Assembly: GCA_964653095.1 (NCBI GenBank)
Contig: CAZZEH010000005.1
Span: 1 to 64,000, forward strand
DNA from: JAMLHH01 sp964653095
GTDB lineage: Bacteria; Bacteroidota; Bacteroidia; Chitinophagales; JADIYW01
Length of the DNA: 64,000 bases
Direction: 5' to 3'
In this document: positions 33,050 to 41,788 of the stretch, in pieces
Layout: every line of letters starts with the position of its first letter
How positions within the stretch are numbered: the stretch's first letter is position 1
Position numbers and translations under genes: made by a program
Notes under the pieces: model-generated
Told to the model about the DNA's origin: nothing
Database searches by the model: none
What the model saw: only the letters and a program-made list of their open reading frames with translations

Positions 33050-34078
33050 ATGATTGATATCCGTCAAATGTCGCTTCCACAACTGACCTCCTGGTTTGAA
33101 AGAGAGGGAGAACAGGCTTATAGAGCAAAGCAGGTCTATGAATGGCTTTGGAAAAAATCTGTGACCGAGTTTGACGAAATGACGAATCTGTCAGTTGTTC
33201 TGAGAGAAAAACTAAAATCACATTTTGAAATCAGAGCCGTTCGCATTGATCAGGTTCAACACTCCAATGACGGTACAATTAAATCTGCACTTAGACTTTT
33301 TGACAATCACATTATTGAAGGAGTAATGATTCCAACAGAAGGCAGAGCCACTGCATGTGTATCCTGCCAGGTCGGTTGTAGTCTGAGCTGTACATTTTGT
33401 GCAACCGGCCAGTTAAAAAGAGAAAGAAATCTACACGCCGATGAAATCTATGATCAGGTAGTAATTATAGCCCGGCAGGCAATGGAATCACTCGGGCAAC
33501 CTCTGACCAATATCGTCTATATGGGTATGGGCGAACCTATGCTGAATTACAAAAATGTATTGAGTTCTATTGAAAAAATCACTTCACCGGAAGGTTTGGG
33601 AATGTCTCCAAAACGGATAACAGTCTCTACAGCCGGTATTGCCAAAATGATAAAAAAGCTTGGAGACGATCAGGTACGATTTAATCTTGCTCTCTCCCTG
33701 CATGCAGCCAACGATGAAAAGCGCAACACCATCATGCCCATCAATGAGCAAAACAATATTGACGCACTTGTAGAGGCACTGAATTATTTTTACGATAAAA
33801 CCGGAAACAAAATCACCTTTGAATATATTTTGCTTAGCGGAGTGAATGACTCTATGCAGGATGCCGCAGAACTGTACGCCTTGTGTAAAAGAGTCCCGGC
33901 AAAAGTTAATTTCATTGAATACAATCAGATCGAAGGTGCTGATTTTTCAAAAACAGATGCGAAAAGGAGAGATGAATTTGTTTCTTTCTTGGAAAATAAA
34001 GGAGTGACTGCCAAAATAAGAAAAAGTCGGGGCAAAGACATTGATGCAGCCTGCGGGCAATTGGCAAATAAAAGATAG
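33050..34078 (+). CDS. rlmN: 23S rRNA/tRNA adenine C2-methyltransferase RlmN
   Basis: A 342-residue radical SAM enzyme that methylates A2503 of 23S rRNA and A37 of some tRNAs. Seen: the cluster motif CxxxCxxC at Cys110, Cys114 and Cys117 (GCSLSCTFCATGQ), YMGMGEPMLNY, and the second catalytic cysteine Cys335 in AACGQL. Full length. The ATG at 33050 is supported by the conserved N-terminal helix starting only a few residues later. It converges with the TonB-receptor gene. Confidence 0.96.
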   Translation: MIDIRQMSLPQLTSWFEREGEQAYRAKQVYEWLWKKSVTEFDEMTNLSVVLREKLKSHFEIRAVRIDQVQHSNDGTIKSALRLFDNHIIEGVMIPTEGRATACVSCQVGCSLSCTFCATGQLKRERNLHADEIYDQVVIIARQAMESLGQPLTNIVYMGMGEPMLNYKNVLSSIEKITSPEGLGMSPKRITVSTAGIAKMIKKLGDDQVRFNLALSLHAANDEKRNTIMPINEQNNIDALVEALNYFYDKTGNKITFEYILLSGVNDSMQDAAELYALCKRVPAKVNFIEYNQIEGADFSKTDAKRRDEFVSFLENKGVTAKIRKSRGKDIDAACGQLANKR

Positions 34079-34116
34079 ATTACTGACTTCACCAATGCAC
34101 CATCCTAAATTATATC

Positions 34117-34189
34117 GTTTGCAACCACGGCATAATACCAAAATAAGGTTTCGCTTTATCGGTCTATTTTGAATTCCAAATTGGTATTA
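34117..34189 (+). repeat. 73-bp dispersed palindromic repeat, copy A
   Basis: It starts GTTTGCAACCACGGCATAAT and its inner 57 bases (34133-34189) end in a perfect 9-bp terminal inverted repeat, TAATACCAA/TTGGTATTA. The inside also holds CAAAATA and TATTTTG as inner arms. Copies B (39684-39756, inverted) and C (58265-58337) align without gaps, with about 6 and 7 differences. It sits between convergent genes. Probably a REP- or MITE-like element moved in trans. Confidence 0.8.
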
Positions 34190-34267
34190 AAATCAAGCAC
34201 CGCATCAAGAATAACAGTCAACGAATTACAAGCTTTAACAAAAATAAGCGATGAAACCGGGTACCTT

Positions 34268-36172
34268 TTACAGCTGATAACTCAGACTGAGACTAAACCA
34301 TCTCCCCGGAAGAGGCGCCGAATTGAAGTCAAAATAAGTGGTGTGGGTTAAGTTATTGAGCAGGACAGATGCCTGAAAGCCTTTCCACCTACCCGACATT
34401 TTTGTGTCTAAAATAAAATAAGGAGAAGATTTTATTCGCTGTTCCATTCTTCCGCTCACAGTAATTCCGTAATGTTCAAGAAATTTTAATGTCAGACGGC
34501 CTGTAAGCTGGTGAGTCAGATTTTCCAAAGCATAATGAGAATATTGATATTTTTTTTCACCGTCCTCAACCGTTTTAAGTTTCAGATAGGTATAACCAAT
34601 ACCGACGATTGCATTAAAACTTTTACTTTCTGTTGCTTTGGATATCGAATAATCTGCCGTCAAACTGATACCGTGAACTTTTACTTTCTGAAAATTTTCC
34701 GGTTGCCACGGATGATTCAGACTGTCCCTGACCCAATCAATAAACTGGTCTGTAATCCGATAAAAATAGTTGGTCTGCAGATGAAGATTTTTTGAGTTAA
34801 ACTTTATCCCGCTTTCAACGATAAACGCGTGTTCAGGCATCAGACTGCTGTTTCCTATATTAACCGGTCCGGTATAATACCAATCCGTGTATGTGGGCAC
34901 CCGCATGCCTGTCCCTACATTGGCATAAATCCGCCACTGAGGGCTAATCTGATAACCCAAGTCCAGTGAGGGAAGCAGCTTCCAGCCAAAATGTTTACTA
35001 TAATTGAGATAAGAAGCTGCATGCAGGCTGAAATTATACCATAAATTATAAGAGTATTCTGCAAAAATTCCGTAGTTGTCCCGATGCCATTTTCCAAGGC
35101 TGTTGCTCTGAATCCACTCGCTTCTGTATTCTGCTCCTATCCCAAAAACTCCCACAGAACTCTGAATACTGTTATTGAACGAAACTCCTAAAGAGTGTGT
35201 ATTGTGTTTGTTCTCATACAGAGCAGGATTTTGTCGGACATAGATATAATAATCCCGATTTCCCCTATAACTGACCGACGGACGAATAGTCCATTTCTCT
35301 TTAGGTCTGAATACTCCATCTGCCGACACCAGTCCGGTCTGAACATTTTCGGCAGACTCTATATCGCCGGGAGGAGCATAAAATCCGTTGGCACCAAACT
35401 TATTTCGTACCACTCCGGCAAACAGTCTGACCTCGTCCCCGTTTTTAAAATTCGCATGATTACTGAAAAACAATCTGTGATTATTTATTGACGTATTATA
35501 TCGATATCCGGAGCTTTGAACAGTACTGTACGCCAAGTAATTAGTTGTTTTTTTAGATTTAAAACTCACTCCGACATCTGCCCCCGACAACCCGTAAAGT
35601 TTATTGTTTGAGGTGTCTTTTTCAAACGAACTTCCGGTCGTAAATGAGACATAGAATCCATTGGTATCCGGCTGTTTGGTGATAATGTTGACTGCCCCGT
35701 TCAGGGCATTAATTCCATAGGCTCCGGCGGCCGCCCCTTTTATTATCTCTATTCTTTCTATTGAGGCTGGGCTTACCGGAAGATTCATCATATTATGCCC
35801 TGTCTGAGAGTCAATAATTTTTATTCCGTTGAGCAAAACAAGAGTTTGGTCAAAAGTTCCTCCATTGATACTGATATCAGCCTGACCGCCCCAGGCTCCC
35901 CGTTGCCTGACATCCAGGCCGGTTACAAACACTAATAATTCACTCAATGACTGAACGGGAAGTTCACGGATGATTTTTTGATCCAAAATGATAATATCCC
36001 GATTCAGTTTGGAAAAGGGTATCTGCAATCTTTCTCCCCGAATAACTGTTTCTTCGAGAAGAATCTCCGCATATACAGAATCCGCATCATCCTGAGCATA
36101 GGATAAAAAAGGAGAGAGAATAAAAATGCAGAGAGTAAAATAAATTTTCAGTAAAAGAGTTTCTTTGTACAT
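34268..36172 (-). CDS. TonB-dependent outer-membrane receptor
   Basis: A 634-residue receptor. Seen: signal peptide ending LSPFLSYAQ, an N-terminal plug domain (about 40-160) with LPVQSLSELLVFVTGLDVRQ split across the plug core, SIERIEIIKGAAAGAYGINALNG-type barrel-entry sequence, and a long beta-barrel ending in an aromatic C-terminal strand (WFSLSLSYQL). No N-terminal carboxypeptidase domain. It is 21 bases downstream of the FTR1 permease gene, so iron or an iron chelate is the likely cargo. Confidence 0.93.
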   Translation of the reverse strand: MYKETLLLKIYFTLCIFILSPFLSYAQDDADSVYAEILLEETVIRGERLQIPFSKLNRDIIILDQKIIRELPVQSLSELLVFVTGLDVRQRGAWGGQADISINGGTFDQTLVLLNGIKIIDSQTGHNMMNLPVSPASIERIEIIKGAAAGAYGINALNGAVNIITKQPDTNGFYVSFTTGSSFEKDTSNNKLYGLSGADVGVSFKSKKTTNYLAYSTVQSSGYRYNTSINNHRLFFSNHANFKNGDEVRLFAGVVRNKFGANGFYAPPGDIESAENVQTGLVSADGVFRPKEKWTIRPSVSYRGNRDYYIYVRQNPALYENKHNTHSLGVSFNNSIQSSVGVFGIGAEYRSEWIQSNSLGKWHRDNYGIFAEYSYNLWYNFSLHAASYLNYSKHFGWKLLPSLDLGYQISPQWRIYANVGTGMRVPTYTDWYYTGPVNIGNSSLMPEHAFIVESGIKFNSKNLHLQTNYFYRITDQFIDWVRDSLNHPWQPENFQKVKVHGISLTADYSISKATESKSFNAIVGIGYTYLKLKTVEDGEKKYQYSHYALENLTHQLTGRLTLKFLEHYGITVSGRMEQRIKSSPYFILDTKMSGRWKGFQASVLLNNLTHTTYFDFNSAPLPGRWFSLSLSYQL

Positions 36173-36193
36173 TCTGTCTGTCGTGCTTTACGT

Positions 36194-38140
36194 TTAAACC
36201 TGTCCGGCTTTTTCTAATTTTCTTCTGCCAATATAATAACTTACAAATACTACCGCAATAAGTCCAATCTGAGCAGAAACAGTTTCCAGTGTCGGATAAA
36301 TCCCCAACAAATCCACATGAATATAACTTGGCAGATTGGTCACAGAAAGCCATCCGCTTTCCTGCAAAGAGTGCAACCCTTTTCCTAATAATATCACCGC
36401 AAGCAGCACAATAATCCATGACGAGAACAAAAAGAGTTGTCTGACGGGAATCATTTTGGAATATTTCAGAAAAACATAAGCAAACACCGCGATAAAACCG
36501 ACTGCCGCCAGTACTCCAAATCCTATGGCAGACTGTCCGCCCGGTCCGGCTTCAAGGCTGATTGCCTGAAGAAAGAGAATTACTTCAAAAGCCTCCCGAA
36601 AAACGACCATAAATGAAAACAATGCCAGTCCAAACATCCGGTCTTTTTGAAGATAACCGCCGATTTTTACCTTGATAAACTTTGTCCATTGCTGTGCGTG
36701 CGTTTTACCATGCAGCCAAAAGCCTGCCCACATTAAAACTACCACCGCAAAAAGTGATATCAGCCCCTCCATTACTTCTCTGTTTCTCCCGCTTATGTTG
36801 ACAATATGACCGGAGAGGAACCAGCCTATAAAGCCCAAAATTACCGCAGCAACCCAACCTCCATGCAGCCACGGCAAAGCCTTTTTGGCTCCCATACTCC
36901 GAATCAGAGCCAGTACAATTGCCAGTATCAAAAAAGCTTCTAACCCTTCTCTGAGCATGATGGATGCCGCGAGAATAAATGTAAGCCAGAAGTTAAGATT
37001 CTGTTCTTTCAGCATAGAGTCAGCCTCGTCAATCATAGACATGGCATTTCGGACTTCGGCTTCCACGCGCTCTGTGCCAAGGTCTTTCTCAATTGTCTGC
37101 CGTACCGTCAGCATTTGCCTCTCCAATGCAAGTACAAATTTCTGGTCAATGGTTTTAAGACGGGTTTCCACAGGCTCTATCCCTTCGAGATAGGCATTCA
37201 GTGCCTGAGCTCTCGCCAGAGTTTTCTTGCCGCCTTTATAACTGAGCAAGGCTTCATTCAATTCTTTTCTGGCAACTTCGAGACTCCGCCCCAAATTTAC
37301 CGAACCCGGTGCCAGGGTGCGAAGAGCCAGCAGAGCCAGTTCGGCATCAGAAGTTCGGGAATTCAGTGTATCCAACAAAGCTTCGTCGGTTAAATTCGCG
37401 GTTTCTTTCAGGGACACTTTATTGTACGCATCATCAAAAGCCTTTTTCACCTCCACGCTGTCTGCTTGGGGCTCTAAAAATCTTAAGGATTTTACATAAA
37501 AAGCCAAATCCCATATTTCCTCTTCTGTAAGTTCGGAATACGGTCTCATACTTGTTCCCTGCACACCGAGTTTAATGCTGTTATATGCCTGAAAAGCTGA
37601 AAATTTACTCATGATTTCCGCATTGAGAAAATTTGATGGCGGCGGTTCTGCAGTACCGGCCAGCCTCCCCTTCCCGTCACCTTTTTGACCGTGGCAGTCG
37701 GCACACAAAAAAGTATAGAGCTGATTCCCATTTTTCAAATCAGGCCAAGATATGGGAGCTGTCTGAATACCGGTTATAAGTATAACTTTATCCTTGATTT
37801 CATTTGCCAGATTTTCGATTACAAATTCAGGTAGCTTTTTTTCTACAGAAGCAATTAACTCCTGCGTTTTTTCAATAATTTCCGATTCCTGATCGCTTAG
37901 AAAGCCTCCTTTTTGAATCAGATCATACACCTGTCCGGCAAATTCAATTTGTTCGTCATACTCAAACTGATCGATAATTTTGCCGTCCTGTACCGCTCCG
38001 GAATAATCCAGAGAAATATATGAAAGTAAATGCACAACTGTCTGAGCGGCTTTCTCCCCGGTTTGGGCCTGCACCTGAAAAAAGCAAGAACAGAACAACA
38101 AGAAAAATACCGAAAAGAGAAACCTTAGCTTTCTAAACAT
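36194..38140 (-). CDS. cytochrome c-FTR1 iron permease fusion
   Basis: A 648-residue fusion. Seen: signal peptide (FRKLRFLFSVFFLLFCS), a heme c site Cys146-x-x-Cys149-His150 (CADCH) with a likely axial Met198, a helical linker, then seven-helix FTR1 permease with the two iron motifs REGLEAF and REAFEVI (RExxE). EfeUO/FTR1-type permeases import ferric ion after oxidation; the attached cytochrome could handle the electrons. I chose the ATG at 38140, not the in-frame GTG at 38146. Operon with the TonB receptor. A palindromic site covers its promoter. Confidence 0.92.
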   Translation of the reverse strand: MFRKLRFLFSVFFLLFCSCFFQVQAQTGEKAAQTVVHLLSYISLDYSGAVQDGKIIDQFEYDEQIEFAGQVYDLIQKGGFLSDQESEIIEKTQELIASVEKKLPEFVIENLANEIKDKVILITGIQTAPISWPDLKNGNQLYTFLCADCHGQKGDGKGRLAGTAEPPPSNFLNAEIMSKFSAFQAYNSIKLGVQGTSMRPYSELTEEEIWDLAFYVKSLRFLEPQADSVEVKKAFDDAYNKVSLKETANLTDEALLDTLNSRTSDAELALLALRTLAPGSVNLGRSLEVARKELNEALLSYKGGKKTLARAQALNAYLEGIEPVETRLKTIDQKFVLALERQMLTVRQTIEKDLGTERVEAEVRNAMSMIDEADSMLKEQNLNFWLTFILAASIMLREGLEAFLILAIVLALIRSMGAKKALPWLHGGWVAAVILGFIGWFLSGHIVNISGRNREVMEGLISLFAVVVLMWAGFWLHGKTHAQQWTKFIKVKIGGYLQKDRMFGLALFSFMVVFREAFEVILFLQAISLEAGPGGQSAIGFGVLAAVGFIAVFAYVFLKYSKMIPVRQLFLFSSWIIVLLAVILLGKGLHSLQESGWLSVTNLPSYIHVDLLGIYPTLETVSAQIGLIAVVFVSYYIGRRKLEKAGQV

Positions 38141-38151
38141 ACGCACGACTA

Positions 38152-38164
38152 ATTTAGACTAAAT
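38152..38164. promoter_or_regulatory. candidate iron-responsive operator, ATTTAG-A-CTAAAT
   Basis: A perfect 13-bp palindrome 11 bases before the FTR1 ATG, touching a -7-like element TACCTTTA (38164-38171, minus strand, 7 of 8 matches). The shape resembles DtxR/MntR- or Fur-type sites. Binding by such a repressor is inferred from the iron genes downstream. Confidence 0.55.
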
Positions 38165-38435
38165 AAAGGTATATCAAATATTCTCGGATTTAATTTTATT
38201 GCAGCATATCTTAATGTTATCTTTTGGTAACAAAGATGCTTCAACTTAGGTAAGTAATGCAGAAGCAGACAAAGTTTCAGTATTATTAAAATAATGCATT
38301 TTAGGTTTTTACAAGAAAAGGAATAGTGACTTTGAAAAATAAATATCGCGACCTATCACTTTATCAATACATGTGTACAATTCGTATGCTGAATTATTCA
38401 ATCTACTCTTATTTTTATACTCATATATTTTTCCT

Positions 38436-39581
38436 ATGCTGACAGACTTCATCCAACCTATCAGAGAGCACTCCTACCCGGTCAATGGGAAGCCCATCTA
38501 TTTTTTTACAGGAGACGAGAGCGAACTTGGCAATTTTAAAATAGCCATTTTTGGCATTTTGGATTCTAGAGGCAACCTGGAGAACAACGGATGTGAAACC
38601 GGACCAAACTTTATAAGAAAACAGCTTTATCAACTTCATCATTTTGATAAAAACCTTCCCATCATTGACTTGGGGAATATCTACCCCGGCGAGAAGTTTA
38701 GTGATACAATTGCCTCAGTAAAAGAAATAGTGAGTGCTTTAAATAAAAAACAAATTATCAGCATCGTATTGGGCGGAGATATGAGCCTGACATTGGCTCA
38801 GTACAGAGGAATGAAAAATGAAGATACTATGTTAGATATAGTTGTAGTGGACGAAAGGTTAGTCATTATGGAGCCTGAAGAACAGGATGATTTGCACGAA
38901 TCCAACTATATCTACAACTTATTTACTGACAGTCCCAATAAGATAAGAGATTTTAAGCTGCTCGGTTATCAAACATACTTTAATCACGGGAGAGACATCA
39001 ACATTCTTGAGCAGATGAACATGGAATCTTTTCGACTGGGCAAAATAAGAGAGGATATGATGAAGGCTGAACCACTTATAAGAGACGCGGATATGCTATC
39101 CTTTAATATAAGTGCCTTAAAAGCGTGTGATGCTCCGGGCTATGCTTTTGCCAGTCCTAATGGTTTTTTCTCAGATGAGGCCTGTCAAATTATGAGATTT
39201 GCGGGAGCATCTGACAAGCTCTCCTCAATTGGGATATACAATTTCAATCCCGAAATGGATGTAAGGAATATTACGGCTATAGGAATCGCTCAAATGATTT
39301 GGTATTTTATAGAAGGTATCGGAATAAGAAAGCAGGATTATCCTATCACTGATGAAAAGCAATTCCAAAAATTCATCATTAACATAGAAGATAATGAGCA
39401 TGAAATTGTTTTTCTGAAAAGTAAAAAGAGTGATCGCTGGTGGTTTCAAATTCCAATTTATCACAAAAAATCAAAAAAGTCCACATTCAAATTAGTACCG
39501 TGTTCCTACAAGGATTATTTGACTGCTGTATCCAATGAAATTCCCGAACGGTGGCTAAATGCCTTCAGTCAAAACAATTGA
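38436..39581 (+). CDS. arginase/formimidoylglutamase-fold protein with altered metal sites
   Basis: A 381-residue ureohydrolase-fold protein. The usual metal motif GGDHS reads GGDMS (113-117), the DAHxD block reads DERLV (139-143), and the third block SxDxDxxDP reads SFNISALKACDAPG, with key Asp residues lost. The fold is recognisable from spacing and DIVVVDE, but manganese binding is unlikely, so it may be non-hydrolytic. I know of divergent Bacteroidota family members with variant motifs at these positions, so this is probably not a random mutation. I chose the ATG at 38436; the frame opens earlier with GTG. Confidence 0.75.
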   Translation: MLTDFIQPIREHSYPVNGKPIYFFTGDESELGNFKIAIFGILDSRGNLENNGCETGPNFIRKQLYQLHHFDKNLPIIDLGNIYPGEKFSDTIASVKEIVSALNKKQIISIVLGGDMSLTLAQYRGMKNEDTMLDIVVVDERLVIMEPEEQDDLHESNYIYNLFTDSPNKIRDFKLLGYQTYFNHGRDINILEQMNMESFRLGKIREDMMKAEPLIRDADMLSFNISALKACDAPGYAFASPNGFFSDEACQIMRFAGASDKLSSIGIYNFNPEMDVRNITAIGIAQMIWYFIEGIGIRKQDYPITDEKQFQKFIINIEDNEHEIVFLKSKKSDRWWFQIPIYHKKSKKSTFKLVPCSYKDYLTAVSNEIPERWLNAFSQNN

Positions 39582-39683
39582 CGCCCCTCCCTTACAAATA
39601 TTACGTTAAATGGAATCGGGGCTATAGCCTGATAGCTATTCTATTTGCGCTAGCCTGAGAACAGGTATCTGATTCGGCTCACC

Positions 39684-39756
39684 TTATACCAATTTGAAAT
39701 TCAAAATAGACCGATAAAGCGAAACCTTATTCTGGTATTATGCTGTAGTTACAAAC
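39684..39756 (-). repeat. 73-bp dispersed palindromic repeat, copy B
   Basis: Inverted relative to copy A and aligned without gaps, about 6 differences. Its outer terminal repeat reads TTGGTATAA instead of TTGGTATTA. It lies between convergent genes. Confidence 0.8.
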
Positions 39757-39845
39757 AGTATTATCCGCTTTAAATGCATATCCTTATCGGACAATCCTAT
39801 TAGTATTCTCAAACTTGCATTAAAAATCTATCCAACCGAATAAAA

Positions 39846-39865
39846 AAGGGAGCCGAAGCTCCCTT
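39846..39865 (-). terminator. rho-independent terminator of ompA
   Basis: On the minus strand AAGGGAGC, loop TTCG, GCTCCCTT, followed by a run of T. A perfect 8-bp stem with the extra-stable UUCG tetraloop, 23 bases after the ompA stop. Confidence 0.9.
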
Positions 39866-39888
39866 ACAAATTATGTGTTTATCGATTT

Positions 39889-41667
39889 TTATTTCTTACC
39901 GATATTATAACCCGGGTGTGGTGCAGGAGGATTATTTGAACCTGTTTCATCCTCTGCTGCGAAACGGATTTCAACTCTGTTATTTTGGAACTTATCGAAT
40001 TCACCTCCCTCAGATTTAATATTCTCACCTTCATACTCTACTATAAAGCGGTCTCTTGAAATTCCGTATTTCTCAACAAGGAACTCGACCACTTCATTTG
40101 CACGGCACCATGCCAACTGCTCATTGTGCTTAACATTCTTGGTGCTTCTTGAAATACCTTTGATTACCACTTGCAAATCTGGGTTTTCCTGCATTAACTT
40201 AGCCACTTGTTCTAACTCCGCCATCTGTCCGCTACTTACAGCACAACGATCTTTGTCAAATGATACAACAGGAAGCACAGCCGGGATGCCTCCGCCTGAC
40301 AATTCTTTAGTATCACAGCATTCTTTTGTAGCAAATCCGTCATACACATTTTTACAATCTACGATTGGTAACAATGGCGATGAGAATGGTTCAGGGTCTT
40401 CACAGTCTGGACAACCGTCACCATCACTATCCAATAATCTACCGTGAGAATCTACCGGACAATCAGGTTTTGTATCCGGCTCTAAATCATAGAAGTCATC
40501 GACACCATCTCCGTCTGAATCTTTAAAACGATCACCCGGAGCTTCGTACTTCCTGGCAAAAGATGTAATTGGATTATCCCACCACATTGGGATAGCACGC
40601 TTATCTTTATTCCCCAAGAATACTGACAGCCTTCCTGTAACATTATGATAGGTATCAAAACTCGCAGTCAAGTCTCCTTGCTCTGACCATCTTACACCAT
40701 CCAATAAATCGTCACTGGTAAATGTAACTCTATGTTCTAAGCCAAAAGAAACTCTTTTCTTCTTACCTATTAGCACTTCTACTCCCAAACCTGCAGAGGC
40801 CACAAAGTTAGATTCTCTGTTAAATATCCCACTTTCGTCTTTATGCCCTTCCGCTACAGTTTCGTAGCTACGTTTTCTGGTTTTTGCCTTATACACTTCA
40901 TCTTTTAAATACTTTCTAACTCCCCTTCTTTCACTCGGTGCAGGAATCTCATTTTTGATTTTATTATAGTTATATGGAGTATTGTCATTTTCCTCATCTA
41001 ATGCATCCACCCATGTCTTATAATTCATAATACCACCACCTACATGTGCATAAAGATTAAAACGATGCTGTTCACGATGCACCATCATAATATTGGTCAG
41101 ATTGACCAATAGTGATGCCTGTAAATCAAGAATATCTGTTTTATAATTATCAAAAGCTATGGTTACGCCAAACGCATTATACTCATTAACTCTATAGGCT
41201 GTATTTGGGTACCACGAAGTATTGTTTCGCAACGCAGGACCTCCCAAACTTCTTGGCTCGTAATTTTGTCCCCATGTTCTGTAGAAGCCCACTTCGTATC
41301 TCGCAGATAGAATATAGCTTATATTATGCCTGAAGAATAATGAAGTTCCCCAGCCTCCTACAGATTTCACATCACCGCTGATTGCAGCCAATCCACCTGC
41401 AAAACCTATAGCCAGCTGCCTTTTTAATCTTGGAGCAAAAAGTGTGTCGCCTTCGATATATGCTTCATATTGATCCTGATGCTTCTTCTTAACCATACTT
41501 TCTTTGGGCCAGTACTCTTCCGGCAACTTGTTATAGTTAATTTCTTCGCTAAACACTTCTGAGGCTTCTTCTTTGCCTAAAGTGTCAAATTCATCCTGAG
41601 CGAATATAGGTGAAGCTATCAAAAGAGATAAAACTCCAGACAAAAGTGTAGTTTTTAATGACCTCAT
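39889..41667 (-). CDS. OmpA-family protein with TSP3 calcium repeats
   Basis: A 592-residue outer-membrane protein. Seen: signal peptide (RSLKTTLLSGVLSLLIASPIFAQ), a barrel-like N-terminal half, the thrombospondin-3 type repeats DSDGDGVDDFYDLEPD and DSDGDGCPDCEDPEPF (about 390-425), and a C-terminal OmpA peptidoglycan-binding domain with QVVIKGISRSTKNVKHNEQL and FQNNRVEIRF. It links outer membrane and cell wall. Strong -7 element upstream and strong terminator downstream suggest high, monocistronic expression. Confidence 0.93.
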   Translation of the reverse strand: MRSLKTTLLSGVLSLLIASPIFAQDEFDTLGKEEASEVFSEEINYNKLPEEYWPKESMVKKKHQDQYEAYIEGDTLFAPRLKRQLAIGFAGGLAAISGDVKSVGGWGTSLFFRHNISYILSARYEVGFYRTWGQNYEPRSLGGPALRNNTSWYPNTAYRVNEYNAFGVTIAFDNYKTDILDLQASLLVNLTNIMMVHREQHRFNLYAHVGGGIMNYKTWVDALDEENDNTPYNYNKIKNEIPAPSERRGVRKYLKDEVYKAKTRKRSYETVAEGHKDESGIFNRESNFVASAGLGVEVLIGKKKRVSFGLEHRVTFTSDDLLDGVRWSEQGDLTASFDTYHNVTGRLSVFLGNKDKRAIPMWWDNPITSFARKYEAPGDRFKDSDGDGVDDFYDLEPDTKPDCPVDSHGRLLDSDGDGCPDCEDPEPFSSPLLPIVDCKNVYDGFATKECCDTKELSGGGIPAVLPVVSFDKDRCAVSSGQMAELEQVAKLMQENPDLQVVIKGISRSTKNVKHNEQLAWCRANEVVEFLVEKYGISRDRFIVEYEGENIKSEGGEFDKFQNNRVEIRFAAEDETGSNNPPAPHPGYNIGKK

Positions 41668-41707
41668 AATTATTAACTCTTTATCTTTTTATAATCTGTT
41701 TATCATG

Positions 41708-41715
41708 CAAATATA
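41708..41715 (-). promoter_or_regulatory. -7 promoter element of ompA (TATATTTG)
   Basis: Exact TAnnTTTG match on the minus strand, 40 bases before the ompA ATG, giving a leader of about 30 bases. Confidence 0.65.
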
Positions 41716-41788
41716 GGCTTGCATACTTTTAATAAAGCATAAACATGTCAAATTTAATAAATTTAATGAAAAAAATACTTGATTTAAA

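Noticed and set aside
32676..33221. Three overlapping open frames between fic and rlmN
   Set aside because: They cover the ATTNTCCGCA repeats and hairpins, overlap both real genes, and look non-coding.
34169..34351. 60-codon + strand open frame at the 3' end of the TonB-receptor gene
   Set aside because: Its second half is antisense to the conserved C-terminal barrel of the receptor; the start lies in repeat A.
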